Source: Pseudomonas sp. VD-NE ins
Lineage (GTDB): Bacteria; Pseudomonadota; Gammaproteobacteria; Pseudomonadales; Pseudomonadaceae
DNA length: 64,000 nt
NCBI RefSeq assembly: GCF_031882575.1
Contig: NZ_CP134772.1
Coordinates: 5,220,501 to 5,284,500 of the forward strand
Direction of reading: 5' to 3'
Below the pieces are notes generated by a model. The model saw only the letters and a program-made list of their open reading frames with translations. It was not told the DNA's origin and searched no databases. A program made the position numbers and the translations under genes. Below, piece after piece: positions 9,405-17,665 of this stretch. How positions within the stretch are numbered: position 1 is the stretch's first letter; every line of letters begins with the position of its first letter.

Positions 9405-10397
9405 TCAACGGATGTCCTGAGCTTTCCACCACGCGCAGAACTCATCCAGCGCCGACCACAGGCTGACTTTCGGATCGTAGTCCAGATAATGCCGGGCGCG
9501 GCTGATGTCGAGGGTGAAACTTTTTTTCATTACCTGCATGCCCAGGCGCGACAGGGTTGGCTCCGGACGCCCGGGCCAGAGCTTGCACGCCCCTTCGTTG
9601 AGCGCCGCAACGCTGTAGGCCAGACCATACGAACGGTACTTGGTGACCTGCGGCACTTCCATCTTGCGCATCACGTAATTGACCACATCCCACAACGGTA
9701 CCGGCGCGCCGTTGCTGATGTTGTAGGCCTTGCCCAGCGCGGAACCGGCGGCCAGCAAACTGCTGAGCAGCGCTTCGTTGAGGTTCTGCACACTGGTGAA
9801 GTCGACTTTGTTCAAGCCATTGCCGATGATCGCCAGCCGGCCCTTGCGCTGCATGTTCAGCAGGCGCGGGAAGATGCTCATGTCGCCGGCGCCGGTGACG
9901 AAACGCGGGCGCAGAGCGATGGTTTCCAGACCGAACTCCTGCGCACCGAAAACCTTTTGCTCGGCCAGATACTTGGTCGCGGCGTAGTGATGCTTGAAGC
10001 GCTTGGGCACTTGCTCTTCGGTCAGGTTGAGGTGATCACGGCCATCGAAGTAGATCGACGGCGACGACAGATGCACCAATCGGCGGACGCGCTGCTTCAG
10101 GCAGGCTTCGACGACGTTTTCGGTGACCTGCACGTTGCCTTGATGGAAGTCCTGATAGCGGCCCCACAGCCCGACAGCCCCAGCGCAGTGCACCACGGCT
10201 TCGACGTCGGAACACAGTTCGCGTACCAGGTCGGGATCGGTCAGATCGCCAGGCACAAACTCGGCACCACGGCGCACCAGATGTTCCACGCTCTCGGCCC
10301 GGCGACCGTTGACCCGCACGTCCAGGCCCTGCTCCAGGGCGAAGCGCGCAAAGCGTCCGCCAATGAAGCCGCTTGCGCCGGTGACCAGAATTCTCAT
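9405..10397 (-). CDS. NAD-dependent epimerase/dehydratase (3-beta-HSD-like extended SDR)
   Basis: 330 residues from the ATG at 10397; an in-frame upstream extension would add 12 residues without a better ribosome site. MRILVTGASGFIGGRFARFA is the NAD-binding fingerprint (GxxGxxG). 'HLSSPSIYF' supplies the Ser region and 'YAATKYLAEQKV' the catalytic YxxxK. The C-terminal sequence 'YDPKVSLWSALDEF' resembles 3-beta-hydroxysteroid dehydrogenase-like and OleD-like oxidoreductases. Substrate unknown. It matches PA4361 by position. Confidence 0.82.
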   Translation of the reverse strand: MRILVTGASGFIGGRFARFALEQGLDVRVNGRRAESVEHLVRRGAEFVPGDLTDPDLVRELCSDVEAVVHCAGAVGLWGRYQDFHQGNVQVTENVVEACLKQRVRRLVHLSSPSIYFDGRDHLNLTEEQVPKRFKHHYAATKYLAEQKVFGAQEFGLETIALRPRFVTGAGDMSIFPRLLNMQRKGRLAIIGNGLNKVDFTSVQNLNEALLSSLLAAGSALGKAYNISNGAPVPLWDVVNYVMRKMEVPQVTKYRSYGLAYSVAALNEGACKLWPGRPEPTLSRLGMQVMKKSFTLDISRARHYLDYDPKVSLWSALDEFCAWWKAQDIR

Positions 10398-10427
10398 GCA
10401 AAACTCCAACAAAAAAGCAGCTACGAG

Positions 10428-10505
10428 CTTCAAGCCCCCAGCTGCAAGTTAAAACGGTGCGCAGCGCTTGACTTGCCGCTTGCAGCTTGACGCTCGCATC
10501 TGCTT
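10428..10505. repeat. AGCTTCAAG/CTTGCAGCTTG intergenic repeat
   Basis: CTACGAGCTTCAAGCCCCCA with AGCTGCAAGTT and, further on, CTTGCCGCTTGCAGCTTGAC form degenerate direct and inverted words. Same style as 3088-3173. It lies between two minus-strand genes and ends at the argP stop codon. Confidence 0.45.
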
Positions 10506-11393
10506 TTAAGCCACTAGCCATTGCGCCGATGAACGCACCAATTGCTCGGTCAGCAAGCCCAGCAGCTGACCGCCATTGCGCCAATGATGCCAGTACAACG
10601 GCACATCGATCGGTTTATCTGGCAACAGTTCGCGCAACACACCGCGTTGCAACTGCTCGCGCACTTGCAGTTCCGGCACCAGCCCCCAGCCGAGCCCGGC
10701 TTCGGTCAGGCGGATAAAACCTTCCGAGGACGGACATAAATGGTGTTCGAATCCGCCATCGACGCCCAACGAGGCGAGGTAGCGATGCTGGAGGAAGTCG
10801 TCCGGGCCGAACACCAGCGCCGGGGTACGCGGCAGTTGTTCGGCGCGTACGCCGTCGGGGAAATGTCGTTCGATAAACGCCGGGCTGGCCAGCGCGCGAT
10901 AACGCATCGCCCCGAGCAACACACTGCGCGCGCCGGCCACCGGTCGTTCGCTGGCGCAAAGGCATGCGGCCACTTCGCCAGCGCGCATGCGTTTGAGGCC
11001 GACCGTCTGGTCCTCGACGACCAGATCGAGCAACAAATGCTGTTCGGCACAGAAATCGCCAACCGCTTCGGCCCACCATGTGGCGAGACTGTCGGCATTA
11101 AGGGCGATGCGCAAACGTTCCGGCAAACCCTCCTCGTCCAGCGCGGGCACAAGGGTTTGCAAGTCGCGTTCAAGCAAACGCACCTGCTGCACATGGTTGA
11201 GCAGGCGCCGGCCAATTTCGGTCGGCGATGGCGGCGTGCCGCGTATCAGCACCGGCTGGCCGACCCGCGCTTCGAGCAGTTTGATCCGCTGCGAGATCGC
11301 CGATTGCGACAAACCCAGCACCTGCGCGGCCCGTTCGAATCCGGCCTGCTCGACCACGGCGGCCAGAGCGGAAAGCAATTTATAGTCGAACAT
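10506..11393 (-). CDS. argP: LysR-family regulator of arginine/lysine export (ArgP/IciA)
   Basis: 295 residues from ATG 11393 (MFDYKLLSALAAVVEQAGFE), the characteristic ArgP start. HTH: 'AAQVLGLSQSAISQRIKLLE' (about 22-41). 'RGTPPSPTEIGRRLLNHVQQ' continues the wing. In E. coli ArgP binds arginine or lysine and activates argO. Here argO lies divergently at 11897, separated only by a small ACT-domain gene at 11490, so the pairing of regulator and exporter is preserved. PAO1 equivalent: PA4363. Confidence 0.9.
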   Translation of the reverse strand: MFDYKLLSALAAVVEQAGFERAAQVLGLSQSAISQRIKLLEARVGQPVLIRGTPPSPTEIGRRLLNHVQQVRLLERDLQTLVPALDEEGLPERLRIALNADSLATWWAEAVGDFCAEQHLLLDLVVEDQTVGLKRMRAGEVAACLCASERPVAGARSVLLGAMRYRALASPAFIERHFPDGVRAEQLPRTPALVFGPDDFLQHRYLASLGVDGGFEHHLCPSSEGFIRLTEAGLGWGLVPELQVREQLQRGVLRELLPDKPIDVPLYWHHWRNGGQLLGLLTEQLVRSSAQWLVA

Positions 11394-11489
11394 CAGTTTT
11401 CCTAATGAGCGATCAGCACTATTGGTTTTTCTTATACAGGTTTCGCCCGGAGAATAGCCAGCAAGCACTCTTTCCCAAGGATCACTTTC

Positions 11490-11891
11490 ATGGCTGGCGA
11501 AACTTCACTCTCGACTTTGTTGCGCAGCATGAGCCCGCAACTCAATGCCGGCGAATACGTGTTCTGCACCCTGCCCGACGGCGCGTTGCCGAGCGGTCTG
11601 GAGATGGTTGGCAGCTTCCGCGAGCAGGAAGGCCTGACCGTGATTCTCGAACGTTCCCACGCCGAACAGTCCGGTTTCAGCTTCGACTATGTCGCGGCGT
11701 GGATAACCCTGAATGTGCATTCGGCTCTGGAAGCCGTGGGCCTCACCGCCGCATTCGCCACGGCATTGGGCAAGGCCGGGATCAGTTGCAACGTGATCGC
11801 CGGTTATTACCACGACCATTTGTTTGTCGGCCAGGCCGATGCCGAGCGCGCCATGCAAGTGCTGCGCGATCTCGCAGACAACGCGGAGTAA
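11490..11891 (+). CDS. ACT-domain protein
   Basis: 133 residues, cytoplasmic, beginning MAGETSLSTLLRSMSPQLNA. Sequence such as 'GEYVFCTLPDGALPSG' and a C-terminal half ending 'AERAMQVLRDL' matches the small stand-alone ACT proteins (DUF-type, amino-acid-binding) often found next to LysE/ArgO. It sits five bases upstream of argO in one transcript and divergent from argP, so an amino-acid-sensing role in lysine/arginine export is likely. No enzyme domain is visible. Confidence 0.75.
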   Translation: MAGETSLSTLLRSMSPQLNAGEYVFCTLPDGALPSGLEMVGSFREQEGLTVILERSHAEQSGFSFDYVAAWITLNVHSALEAVGLTAAFATALGKAGISCNVIAGYYHDHLFVGQADAERAMQVLRDLADNAE

Positions 11892-11896
11892 TTTTT

Positions 11897-12499
11897 ATGT
11901 GGCAAAGTTATCTGAACGGTCTGCTGGTGGCGTTCGGGCTGATCATGGCGATCGGCACGCAGAACGCGTTTGTATTGGCGCAGAGCCTGCGCCGTGAACA
12001 TCACCTGCCGGTGGCGGCGCTGTGCGTGGTCTGCGATGCCCTGCTGGTGGCGGCCGGGGTATTTGGCCTGGCGACGATTCTCGCGCAGAACCCGACGCTG
12101 CTGGCGATTGCCCGTTGGGGCGGCGCGACGTTTTTGATCTGGTACGGCAGCCAGGCGCTGCGTCGGGCCTGTTCGAAACAAAGCATGGATCAGGGTGCGA
12201 ATCAGACCGTACGTTCATTGCGCGCGGTGATGCTCAGTGCGTTGGCAGTGACGCTGCTCAACCCGCACGTTTATCTGGATACGGTGTTGCTGATCGGCTC
12301 TCTCGGCGCGCAGCAATCGGTGCCGGGGGCTTATGTGGTTGGTGCTGCGAGTGCTTCGCTGTTGTGGTTTTTCACCTTGGCATTGGGCGCTGCGTGGTTG
12401 GCGCCATGGCTGGCGCGTCCGAGCACCTGGCGGATTCTCGATCTGGTGGTGGCGTTGATGATGTTCACGGTTGCCGGGCAATTGATTTTCGCCAGCTGA
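11897..12499 (+). CDS. argO: LysE/ArgO-family basic amino-acid exporter
   Basis: 200 residues from the ATG at 11897; the longer open frame upstream runs through the ACT gene out of frame and is not used. MWQSYLNGLLVAFGLIMAIG followed by 'TQNAFVLAQSL' is the LysE signature; five to six transmembrane helices follow, with 'LLNPHVYLDTVLLIGSLG' as the second conserved loop. It exports arginine/lysine (or the analogue canavanine) from the cytoplasm. PAO1 equivalent PA4365. Confidence 0.9.
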   Translation: MWQSYLNGLLVAFGLIMAIGTQNAFVLAQSLRREHHLPVAALCVVCDALLVAAGVFGLATILAQNPTLLAIARWGGATFLIWYGSQALRRACSKQSMDQGANQTVRSLRAVMLSALAVTLLNPHVYLDTVLLIGSLGAQQSVPGAYVVGAASASLLWFFTLALGAAWLAPWLARPSTWRILDLVVALMMFTVAGQLIFAS

Positions 12500-12675
12500 T
12501 TTATTCCAAACAGCTCTGGAACCTCTATCCCACACAGTTGTTGCGTGGTTATGCCGCAACCCCGGTGCTATGATCGAAACCCTGCGCCGCAAAGAGTAAA
12601 AACTCGCCGGTGCATTTCTGGCCGCCCGTGATCGGCCTTGCGCTCACCGCAACAGACCTGATTAGGAGAATCATC

Positions 12676-13272
12676 ATGGCTTTCGAATTGCCGCCGCTGC
12701 CTTACGCACACGATGCCCTGCAGCCGCACATTTCCAAGGAAACCCTGGAATACCACCACGACAAGCACCACAACACCTATGTCGTGAACCTGAACAACCT
12801 GGTGCCAGGCACCGAGTTCGAAGGCAAGACCCTGGAAGAAATCGTCAAGACTTCCTCGGGCGGTATCTTCAACAACGCCGCTCAGGTCTGGAACCACACT
12901 TTCTACTGGAACTGCCTGGCACCAAACGCCGGCGGTCAACCAACCGGCGCGCTGGCTGAAGCCATCAACGCAGCCTTCGGTTCGTTCGACAAGTTCAAGG
13001 AAGAGTTCAGCAAAACCTCGATCGGCACCTTCGGTTCCGGCTGGGGCTGGCTGGTGAAAAAGGCTGACGGTTCCCTGGCCCTGGCCAGCACCATCGGCGC
13101 CGGCAACCCGCTGACCAGCGGCGACACCCCGCTGCTGACCTGCGACGTCTGGGAACACGCTTACTACATCGACTACCGCAACGTTCGTCCGAAGTACGTC
13201 GAAGCGTTCTGGAACCTGGTCAACTGGAAGTTCGTTGCTGAGCAGTTCGAAGGCAAAACCTTCACCGCTTAA
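12676..13272 (+). CDS. sodB: Iron superoxide dismutase
   Basis: 198 residues starting [20 protein letters not shown] with a strong AGGAG seven bases before the ATG at 12676. Metal ligands: His27 region ([13 protein letters not shown]), His in '[11 protein letters not shown]', and Asp/His in '[13 protein letters not shown]'. The 'FGSGWGWLV' region fits the Fe-type rather than Mn-type. It converts superoxide to peroxide in the cytoplasm. A factor-independent terminator follows. sodB next to bifA is the PAO1 order (PA4366-PA4367). Confidence 0.97.
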   Translation: MAFELPPLPYAHDALQPHISKETLEYHHDKHHNTYVVNLNNLVPGTEFEGKTLEEIVKTSSGGIFNNAAQVWNHTFYWNCLAPNAGGQPTGALAEAINAAFGSFDKFKEEFSKTSIGTFGSGWGWLVKKADGSLALASTIGAGNPLTSGDTPLLTCDVWEHAYYIDYRNVRPKYVEAFWNLVNWKFVAEQFEGKTFTA

Positions 13273-13286
13273 GCTGTGCGCCAGTC

Positions 13287-13316
13287 AAAAAACCCGGCTT
13301 CGGCCGGGTTTTTTTA
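13287..13316 (+). terminator. Factor-independent terminator of sodB
   Basis: AACCCGGC TTC GGCCGGGTT hairpin followed by seven T residues, 14 bases after the sodB stop codon. Confidence 0.9.
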
Positions 13317-13328
13317 TGGGCGTTTGAT

Positions 13329-13431
13329 GATCGTTCCCACGCTCCTGCGTGGGAATGCAGCCCGTGACGCTCCGCGTCACTGGACGCAGAGCGTCCCTGG
13401 AGGCATTCCCACGCTGAGCGTGGGAACGATC
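13329..13431. repeat. Palindromic element GATCGTTCCCACGCT family
   Basis: The ends GATCGTTCCCACGCT and AGCGTGGGAACGATC are inverted, and nested inner palindromes are present (CACGCTCCTGCGTGGG; TGACGCTCCGCGTCA; GGACGCAGAGCGTCC). About 103 bp, able to fold into a cruciform with side hairpins. Only copy in the window. Confidence 0.75.
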
Positions 13432-13434
13432 AAA

Positions 13435-13468
13435 GATCAAAAGATCGCAGCCTTCGGCAGCTCCTACA
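13435..13468. repeat. Half copy of the GATCGCAGCC/GGCTGCGATC repeat
   Basis: GATCAAAAGATCGCAGCCTT then CGGCAGCTCCTACA: one arm of the family seen complete at 15804, 21312 and 59305, placed directly behind the 13329 element. The rest of the gap to 13749 shows no gene; it probably holds the bifA promoter. Confidence 0.7.
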
Positions 13469-13749
13469 TAACAATGGCGTTTTTCTCACGCTGAAAGCTG
13501 TCTGCCGCTGCTTGCTGCCATGCCACTGCGGGCTAACATCAAAAAGAGGAAAAAATGCTGCGAACCGCTCAAGTTGAGGGGCGAAACTACCGACATAGTA
13601 CAAATTAGGGCTAATACTCCAGACAGCAGCATTTCGGACGAGACCACGGGCAAATCATCCCCGGCCTGATTGTCCCTTTGACTGCCAACTCGGGATTGCC
13701 AATACTCATGGCAACTTGACGCTACCCGCACGGAACAAGGAATAACCCT

Positions 13750-15801
13750 TTGAAGCTGGAACTCAAGAACAGCTTGTCGGTGAAGTTGCTCCGGGTCGTG
13801 CTCCTGTCGGCATTGATCGTCGGCGTAGTCTTGAGCTGCGCGCAGATTGTTTTCGATGCCTACAAAACCCGCCAGGCCGTTGCCGGCGACGCCGAACGCA
13901 TCCTCGACATGTTCCGTGATCCCTCGACTCAGGCCGTTTACAGCCTCGATCGGGAAATGGGCATGCAGGTGATCGAAGGCCTGTTCCAGGACGATGCCGT
14001 GCGTCAGGCTTCCATCGGCCATCCCAACGAGGCGATGCTCGCGCAGAAATCCCGCGAATTGCAGCAGTCCAACAGCCGCTGGCTGACTGACCTGATCCTC
14101 GGCCAGGAGCGCACCTTCACCACGCAATTGGTAGGGCGTGGTCCGTACAGCGAATATTACGGCGACCTGAGCATCACCCTCGACACCGCCACCTATGGCG
14201 AAGGGTTTATCGTCAGTTCGGTGATCATCTTCATTTCCGGGGTTCTGCGCGCATTGGCGATGGGTCTGGTGCTGTATCTGGTCTATCACTGGCTGCTGAC
14301 CAAGCCGCTGTCGCGAATCATCGAACACCTCACCGAAATCAACCCGGATCGCCCCAGCGAACACAAGATCCCGCAGCTCAAGGGCCACGAGAAAAACGAA
14401 CTGGGGATCTGGATCAACACCGCCAACCAGTTGCTCGAATCGATCGAACGCAACACCCATCTGCGCCACGAAGCCGAAAACAGTTTGTTGCGCATGGCCC
14501 AATACGACTTCCTCACCGGCCTGCCTAATCGCCAGCAACTGCAGCAGCAACTGGACAAGATTCTGGTCGACGCCGGCAAGCTGCAACGCCGGGTCGCGGT
14601 ACTGTGCGTCGGGCTGGATGATTTCAAAGGCATCAACGAACAATTCAGCTATCAGACTGGCGACCAATTGTTGCTGGCCCTGGCTGATCGCTTGCGCGCC
14701 CACAGTGGCCGTTTAGGCGCCCTCGCCCGTTTGGGCGGCGATCAGTTCGCACTGGTGCAGGCCGACATCGAACAGCCTTATGAAGCAGCGGAACTGGCGC
14801 AAAGCATTCTTGATGATCTGGAAGCGGCGTTTGCCCTCGACCATCAGGAAATCCGTCTGCGCGCGACCATCGGCATCACTCTGTTCCCCGAGGACGGCGA
14901 CAGCACCGAGAAGCTGTTGCAGAAGGCCGAGCAGACCATGACGTTGGCCAAGACGCGCTCGCGCAACCGCTATCAGTTCTATATCGCCAGCGTCGACAGC
15001 GAGATGCGTCGCCGTCGCGAGCTGGAAAAAGACCTGCGCGATGCCTTGCTGCGCGATCAGTTCTATCTCGTCTATCAGCCACAGATCAGCTATCGCGATC
15101 ATCGCGTGGTCGGCGTCGAAGCACTGATTCGCTGGCAGCACCCGGAGCATGGTCTGGTGCCGCCGGACCTGTTCATTCCGCTGGCCGAGCAGAACGGTAC
15201 GATCATCGCCATTGGCGAATGGGTGCTCGATCAGGCCTGCAAGCAACTGCGCGAATGGCACGATCAGGGTTTCGCCGACCTGCGCATGGCGGTCAATCTG
15301 TCCACCGTGCAACTGCACCACGCCGAGTTGCCGCGCGTGGTCAATAACCTGCTGCAGATGTACCGCCTGCCGCCGCGCAGTCTCGAACTGGAAGTCACCG
15401 AAACCGGCCTGATGGAAGACATCAGCACCGCCGCGCAGCACCTGTTGAGCCTGCGCCGCTCCGGCGCATTGATCGCCATTGACGACTTCGGCACCGGGTA
15501 TTCATCGCTGAGCTATCTGAAAAGCCTGCCGCTGGACAAGATCAAGATCGACAAGAGCTTCGTTCAGGATCTGCTCGATGACGATGATGATGCGACGATC
15601 GTTCGCGCCATCATTCAACTGGGCAAGAGCCTTGGCATGCAGGTGATCGCCGAGGGCGTGGAAACCGCCGAGCAGGAAAGCTACATCATCTCCGAAGGCT
15701 GCCACGAAGGTCAGGGCTATCACTACAGCAAGCCATTGCCGGCCCGGGAACTGAGCGCCTATCTCAAGCAAGCGCAACGCACTAACGCGGCCATTCTCTA
15801 A
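13750..15801 (+). CDS. bifA: Membrane-anchored c-di-GMP phosphodiesterase with degenerate GGDEF
   Basis: 683 residues from a TTG at 13750, with AAGGA eight bases upstream. Two membrane helices (about 14-34 and 158-180) flank a periplasmic domain of about 120 residues. The GGDEF domain (about 255-420) carries GGDQF (in 'ARLGGDQFALV') in the active-site loop, so no cyclase activity is expected. The EAL domain (about 435-675) is intact: 'VGVEALIRWQHPEHG', 'LEVTETGLM', 'IDDFGTGYSSLSYLKSLPLD', 'EGVETAEQ'. GGDQF, length and position after sodB match P. aeruginosa BifA (PA4367), which lowers c-di-GMP and favours swarming over biofilm. Confidence 0.9.
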   Translation: MKLELKNSLSVKLLRVVLLSALIVGVVLSCAQIVFDAYKTRQAVAGDAERILDMFRDPSTQAVYSLDREMGMQVIEGLFQDDAVRQASIGHPNEAMLAQKSRELQQSNSRWLTDLILGQERTFTTQLVGRGPYSEYYGDLSITLDTATYGEGFIVSSVIIFISGVLRALAMGLVLYLVYHWLLTKPLSRIIEHLTEINPDRPSEHKIPQLKGHEKNELGIWINTANQLLESIERNTHLRHEAENSLLRMAQYDFLTGLPNRQQLQQQLDKILVDAGKLQRRVAVLCVGLDDFKGINEQFSYQTGDQLLLALADRLRAHSGRLGALARLGGDQFALVQADIEQPYEAAELAQSILDDLEAAFALDHQEIRLRATIGITLFPEDGDSTEKLLQKAEQTMTLAKTRSRNRYQFYIASVDSEMRRRRELEKDLRDALLRDQFYLVYQPQISYRDHRVVGVEALIRWQHPEHGLVPPDLFIPLAEQNGTIIAIGEWVLDQACKQLREWHDQGFADLRMAVNLSTVQLHHAELPRVVNNLLQMYRLPPRSLELEVTETGLMEDISTAAQHLLSLRRSGALIAIDDFGTGYSSLSYLKSLPLDKIKIDKSFVQDLLDDDDDATIVRAIIQLGKSLGMQVIAEGVETAEQESYIISEGCHEGQGYHYSKPLPARELSAYLKQAQRTNAAIL

Positions 15802-15803
15802 AA

Positions 15804-15902
15804 GATCAAAAGATCGCAGCCTGCGGCAGCTCCTACATTTGGAATTCGTTCCCCTGTAGGAGCTGCCGAAGGCTCGGGCCGCGATCGGACGATCTTTTGA
15901 TC
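15804..15902. repeat. Inverted repeat of the GATCGCAGCC family (complete)
   Basis: Left arm GATCAAAAGATCGCAGCCTG with CGGCAGCTCCTACA; right arm TGTAGGAGCTGCCGAAGGCT, a GCGGCC-containing insert, then CGATCTTTTGATC. About 99 bp. It follows bifA and likely terminates it. Confidence 0.8.
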
Positions 15903-15935
15903 TGCGTAAATAAGAAATATTTCCAGCCACAACCC

Positions 15936-15966
15936 TTTACACATAATGCGAAAGATTTGCATTATG
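15936..15966 (+). promoter_or_regulatory. icmP promoter covered by a CATAATGC palindrome (possible Fur-type operator)
   Basis: TTTACA (15936-15941), an 18-base spacer and CATTAT (15960-15965) form a plausible sigma70 promoter. CATAATGC (15942-15949) and GCATTATG (15959-15966) are a perfect 8-bp inverted repeat with a 9-base gap that spans spacer and -10. The half sites resemble Fur half sites (GATAATG/CATTATC), but the spacing is wider than the 19-bp consensus. Placement implies repression. Confidence 0.5.
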
Positions 15967-16025
15967 TCGCAGTTTTGCGCACCCCCAGCGCGAGTCCACT
16001 CAACTATCGAAGCAGGATGTTCGCC

Positions 16026-17372
16026 ATGATTCGTATGCCTCTGGCTACCGCCAGTCTGCTGGCCATCGCTATTTCCCTCGCCGGTTGCGGCGAAGGCAAA
16101 GACAAGGCTGCCGCTCCGGCCGCGCCGACGCCAGCCGCCAGCACCACCGCTCCTGCGGCTGCTCCTGCCGCTGCCGGTAAAGTCGACGAAGCCGCCGCCA
16201 AGGCTGTGGTCGCGCACTACGCCGACATGGTCTTCGCCGTTTACAGCGATGCCGAATCTACCGCGAAAACCCTGCAAACCGCCGTCGATGCTTTCCTCGC
16301 CAAGCCGAACGCCGACACCCTGAAAGCCGCCAAGGCTGCCTGGGTCGCCGCGCGCGTTCCGTACCTGCAGAGCGAAGTGTTCCGCTTCGGCAACACCATC
16401 ATCGACGATTGGGAAGGTCAGGTTAACGCCTGGCCGCTGGACGAGGGTCTGATCGACTACGTCGACAAATCCTACGAGCACGCTCTGGGTAACCCGGGCG
16501 CCACCGCCAACATCATCGCCAACACCGAAGTTCAGGTCGGCGAAGACAAGGTCGACGTCAAAGACATCACCCCGGAAAAACTCGCCAGCCTCAACGAGCT
16601 GGGCGGCTCCGAGGCCAACGTCGCCACCGGCTACCACGCCATCGAATTCCTGCTCTGGGGCCAGGACCTCAACGGCACCGGCCCTGGCGCTGGCAACCGT
16701 CCTGCGTCCGACTACCTCGAAGGCGCCGGCGCCACTGGCGGCCACAACGATCGTCGTCGTGCCTACCTGAAGTCCGTGACCCAATTGCTGGTCAGCGATC
16801 TGGAAGAAATGGTTGGTAACTGGAAGCCGAACGTGGCTGACAACTACCGCGCCACTCTGGAAGCCGAGCCGGGCGAAACCGGTCTGCGCAAAATGCTCTT
16901 CGGCATGGGCAGCCTGTCGCTGGGCGAACTGGCAGGCGAGCGCATGAAGGTGTCCCTGGAAGCCAACTCCCCTGAAGACGAGCAGGATTGCTTCAGCGAC
17001 AACACCCACAACTCGCACTTCTACGATGCCAAAGGCATTCGTAACGTCTACCTGGGCGAGTACACCCGTGTTGACGGCACCAAGATGACCGGCGCCAGCC
17101 TGTCGTCGCTGGTGGCCAAGGCTGACCCGGCGGCCGACACCGCGCTGAAAGCCGATCTGGCTGCCACCGAGGCCAAGATCCAGGTCATGGTCGATCACGC
17201 CAACAAGGGTGAGCACTACGACCAGTTGATCGCTGCCGGCAACACCGCTGGCAACCAGATCGTTCGCGACGCGATCGCGTCCCTGGTCAAGCAGACCGGT
17301 TCGATCGAAGCCGCTGCCGGCAAACTGGGCATCAGCGACCTGAACCCGGACAACGCTGATCACGAGTTCTGA
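16026..17372 (+). CDS. icmP: Imelysin-family (peptidase M75-like) iron-associated lipoprotein
   Basis: 448 residues from ATG 16026, chosen over ATG 16017 because AGGA then lies eight bases upstream and the signal peptide is compact. A lipobox SLAGC puts the lipidated Cys at residue 21; an Ala/Pro-rich linker follows (about 28-55). The imelysin GxHxxE motif is present in 'GYHAIEFLLWGQDLNG' (about 200-215). PAO1 PA4370 (icmP, insulin-cleaving outer-membrane protein) is the positional equivalent. Imelysins are now mostly thought to take part in iron handling rather than proteolysis. Terminator at 17391. Confidence 0.85.
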   Translation: MIRMPLATASLLAIAISLAGCGEGKDKAAAPAAPTPAASTTAPAAAPAAAGKVDEAAAKAVVAHYADMVFAVYSDAESTAKTLQTAVDAFLAKPNADTLKAAKAAWVAARVPYLQSEVFRFGNTIIDDWEGQVNAWPLDEGLIDYVDKSYEHALGNPGATANIIANTEVQVGEDKVDVKDITPEKLASLNELGGSEANVATGYHAIEFLLWGQDLNGTGPGAGNRPASDYLEGAGATGGHNDRRRAYLKSVTQLLVSDLEEMVGNWKPNVADNYRATLEAEPGETGLRKMLFGMGSLSLGELAGERMKVSLEANSPEDEQDCFSDNTHNSHFYDAKGIRNVYLGEYTRVDGTKMTGASLSSLVAKADPAADTALKADLAATEAKIQVMVDHANKGEHYDQLIAAGNTAGNQIVRDAIASLVKQTGSIEAAAGKLGISDLNPDNADHEF

Positions 17373-17390
17373 TCAACCACGTCTGCGTCA

Positions 17391-17418
17391 AAAAAGGCGA
17401 CCTTCGGGTCGCCTTTTT
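17391..17418 (+). terminator. Factor-independent terminator of icmP
   Basis: AAAAAGGCGACC TTCG GGTCGCCTTTTT: a perfect stem with a UUCG-type tetraloop and T run, 19 bases past the stop. Confidence 0.9.
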
Positions 17419-17450
17419 CATGTCTGCTTTTTGTGGTGATGCTGATGGCC

Positions 17451-17544
17451 CCATCGCTGGCAAGCCAGCTCCCACAGGGATTGCTGGTGCACACAGATAT
17501 TGTGAACGCCGCTGTACCTGTGGGAGCTGGCTTGCCAGCGATGG
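17451..17544. repeat. REP doublet (CCATCGCTGGCAAGCCAGCT family)
   Basis: CCATCGCTGGCAAGCCAGCT plus CCCACAGG in one orientation and the exact inverse ending CTTGCCAGCGATGG, about 40 bp apart. The second copy is at 32551-32642. Confidence 0.85.
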
Positions 17545-17665
17545 CCGCACCTCGGTCTCGAGTGAAATCCTGCGTCATATCAAGCAAACGATAATTCCTC
17601 TTATTCAAACCACCTCGCCCTGTTAGACTTTGCGCCTTTAATTTTGCCCGTCCGCAGGATGTCTG

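Noticed and set aside
15798..17363. 521-codon open frame antisense to icmP
   Set aside because: Gly/Val-rich shadow of the imelysin gene.
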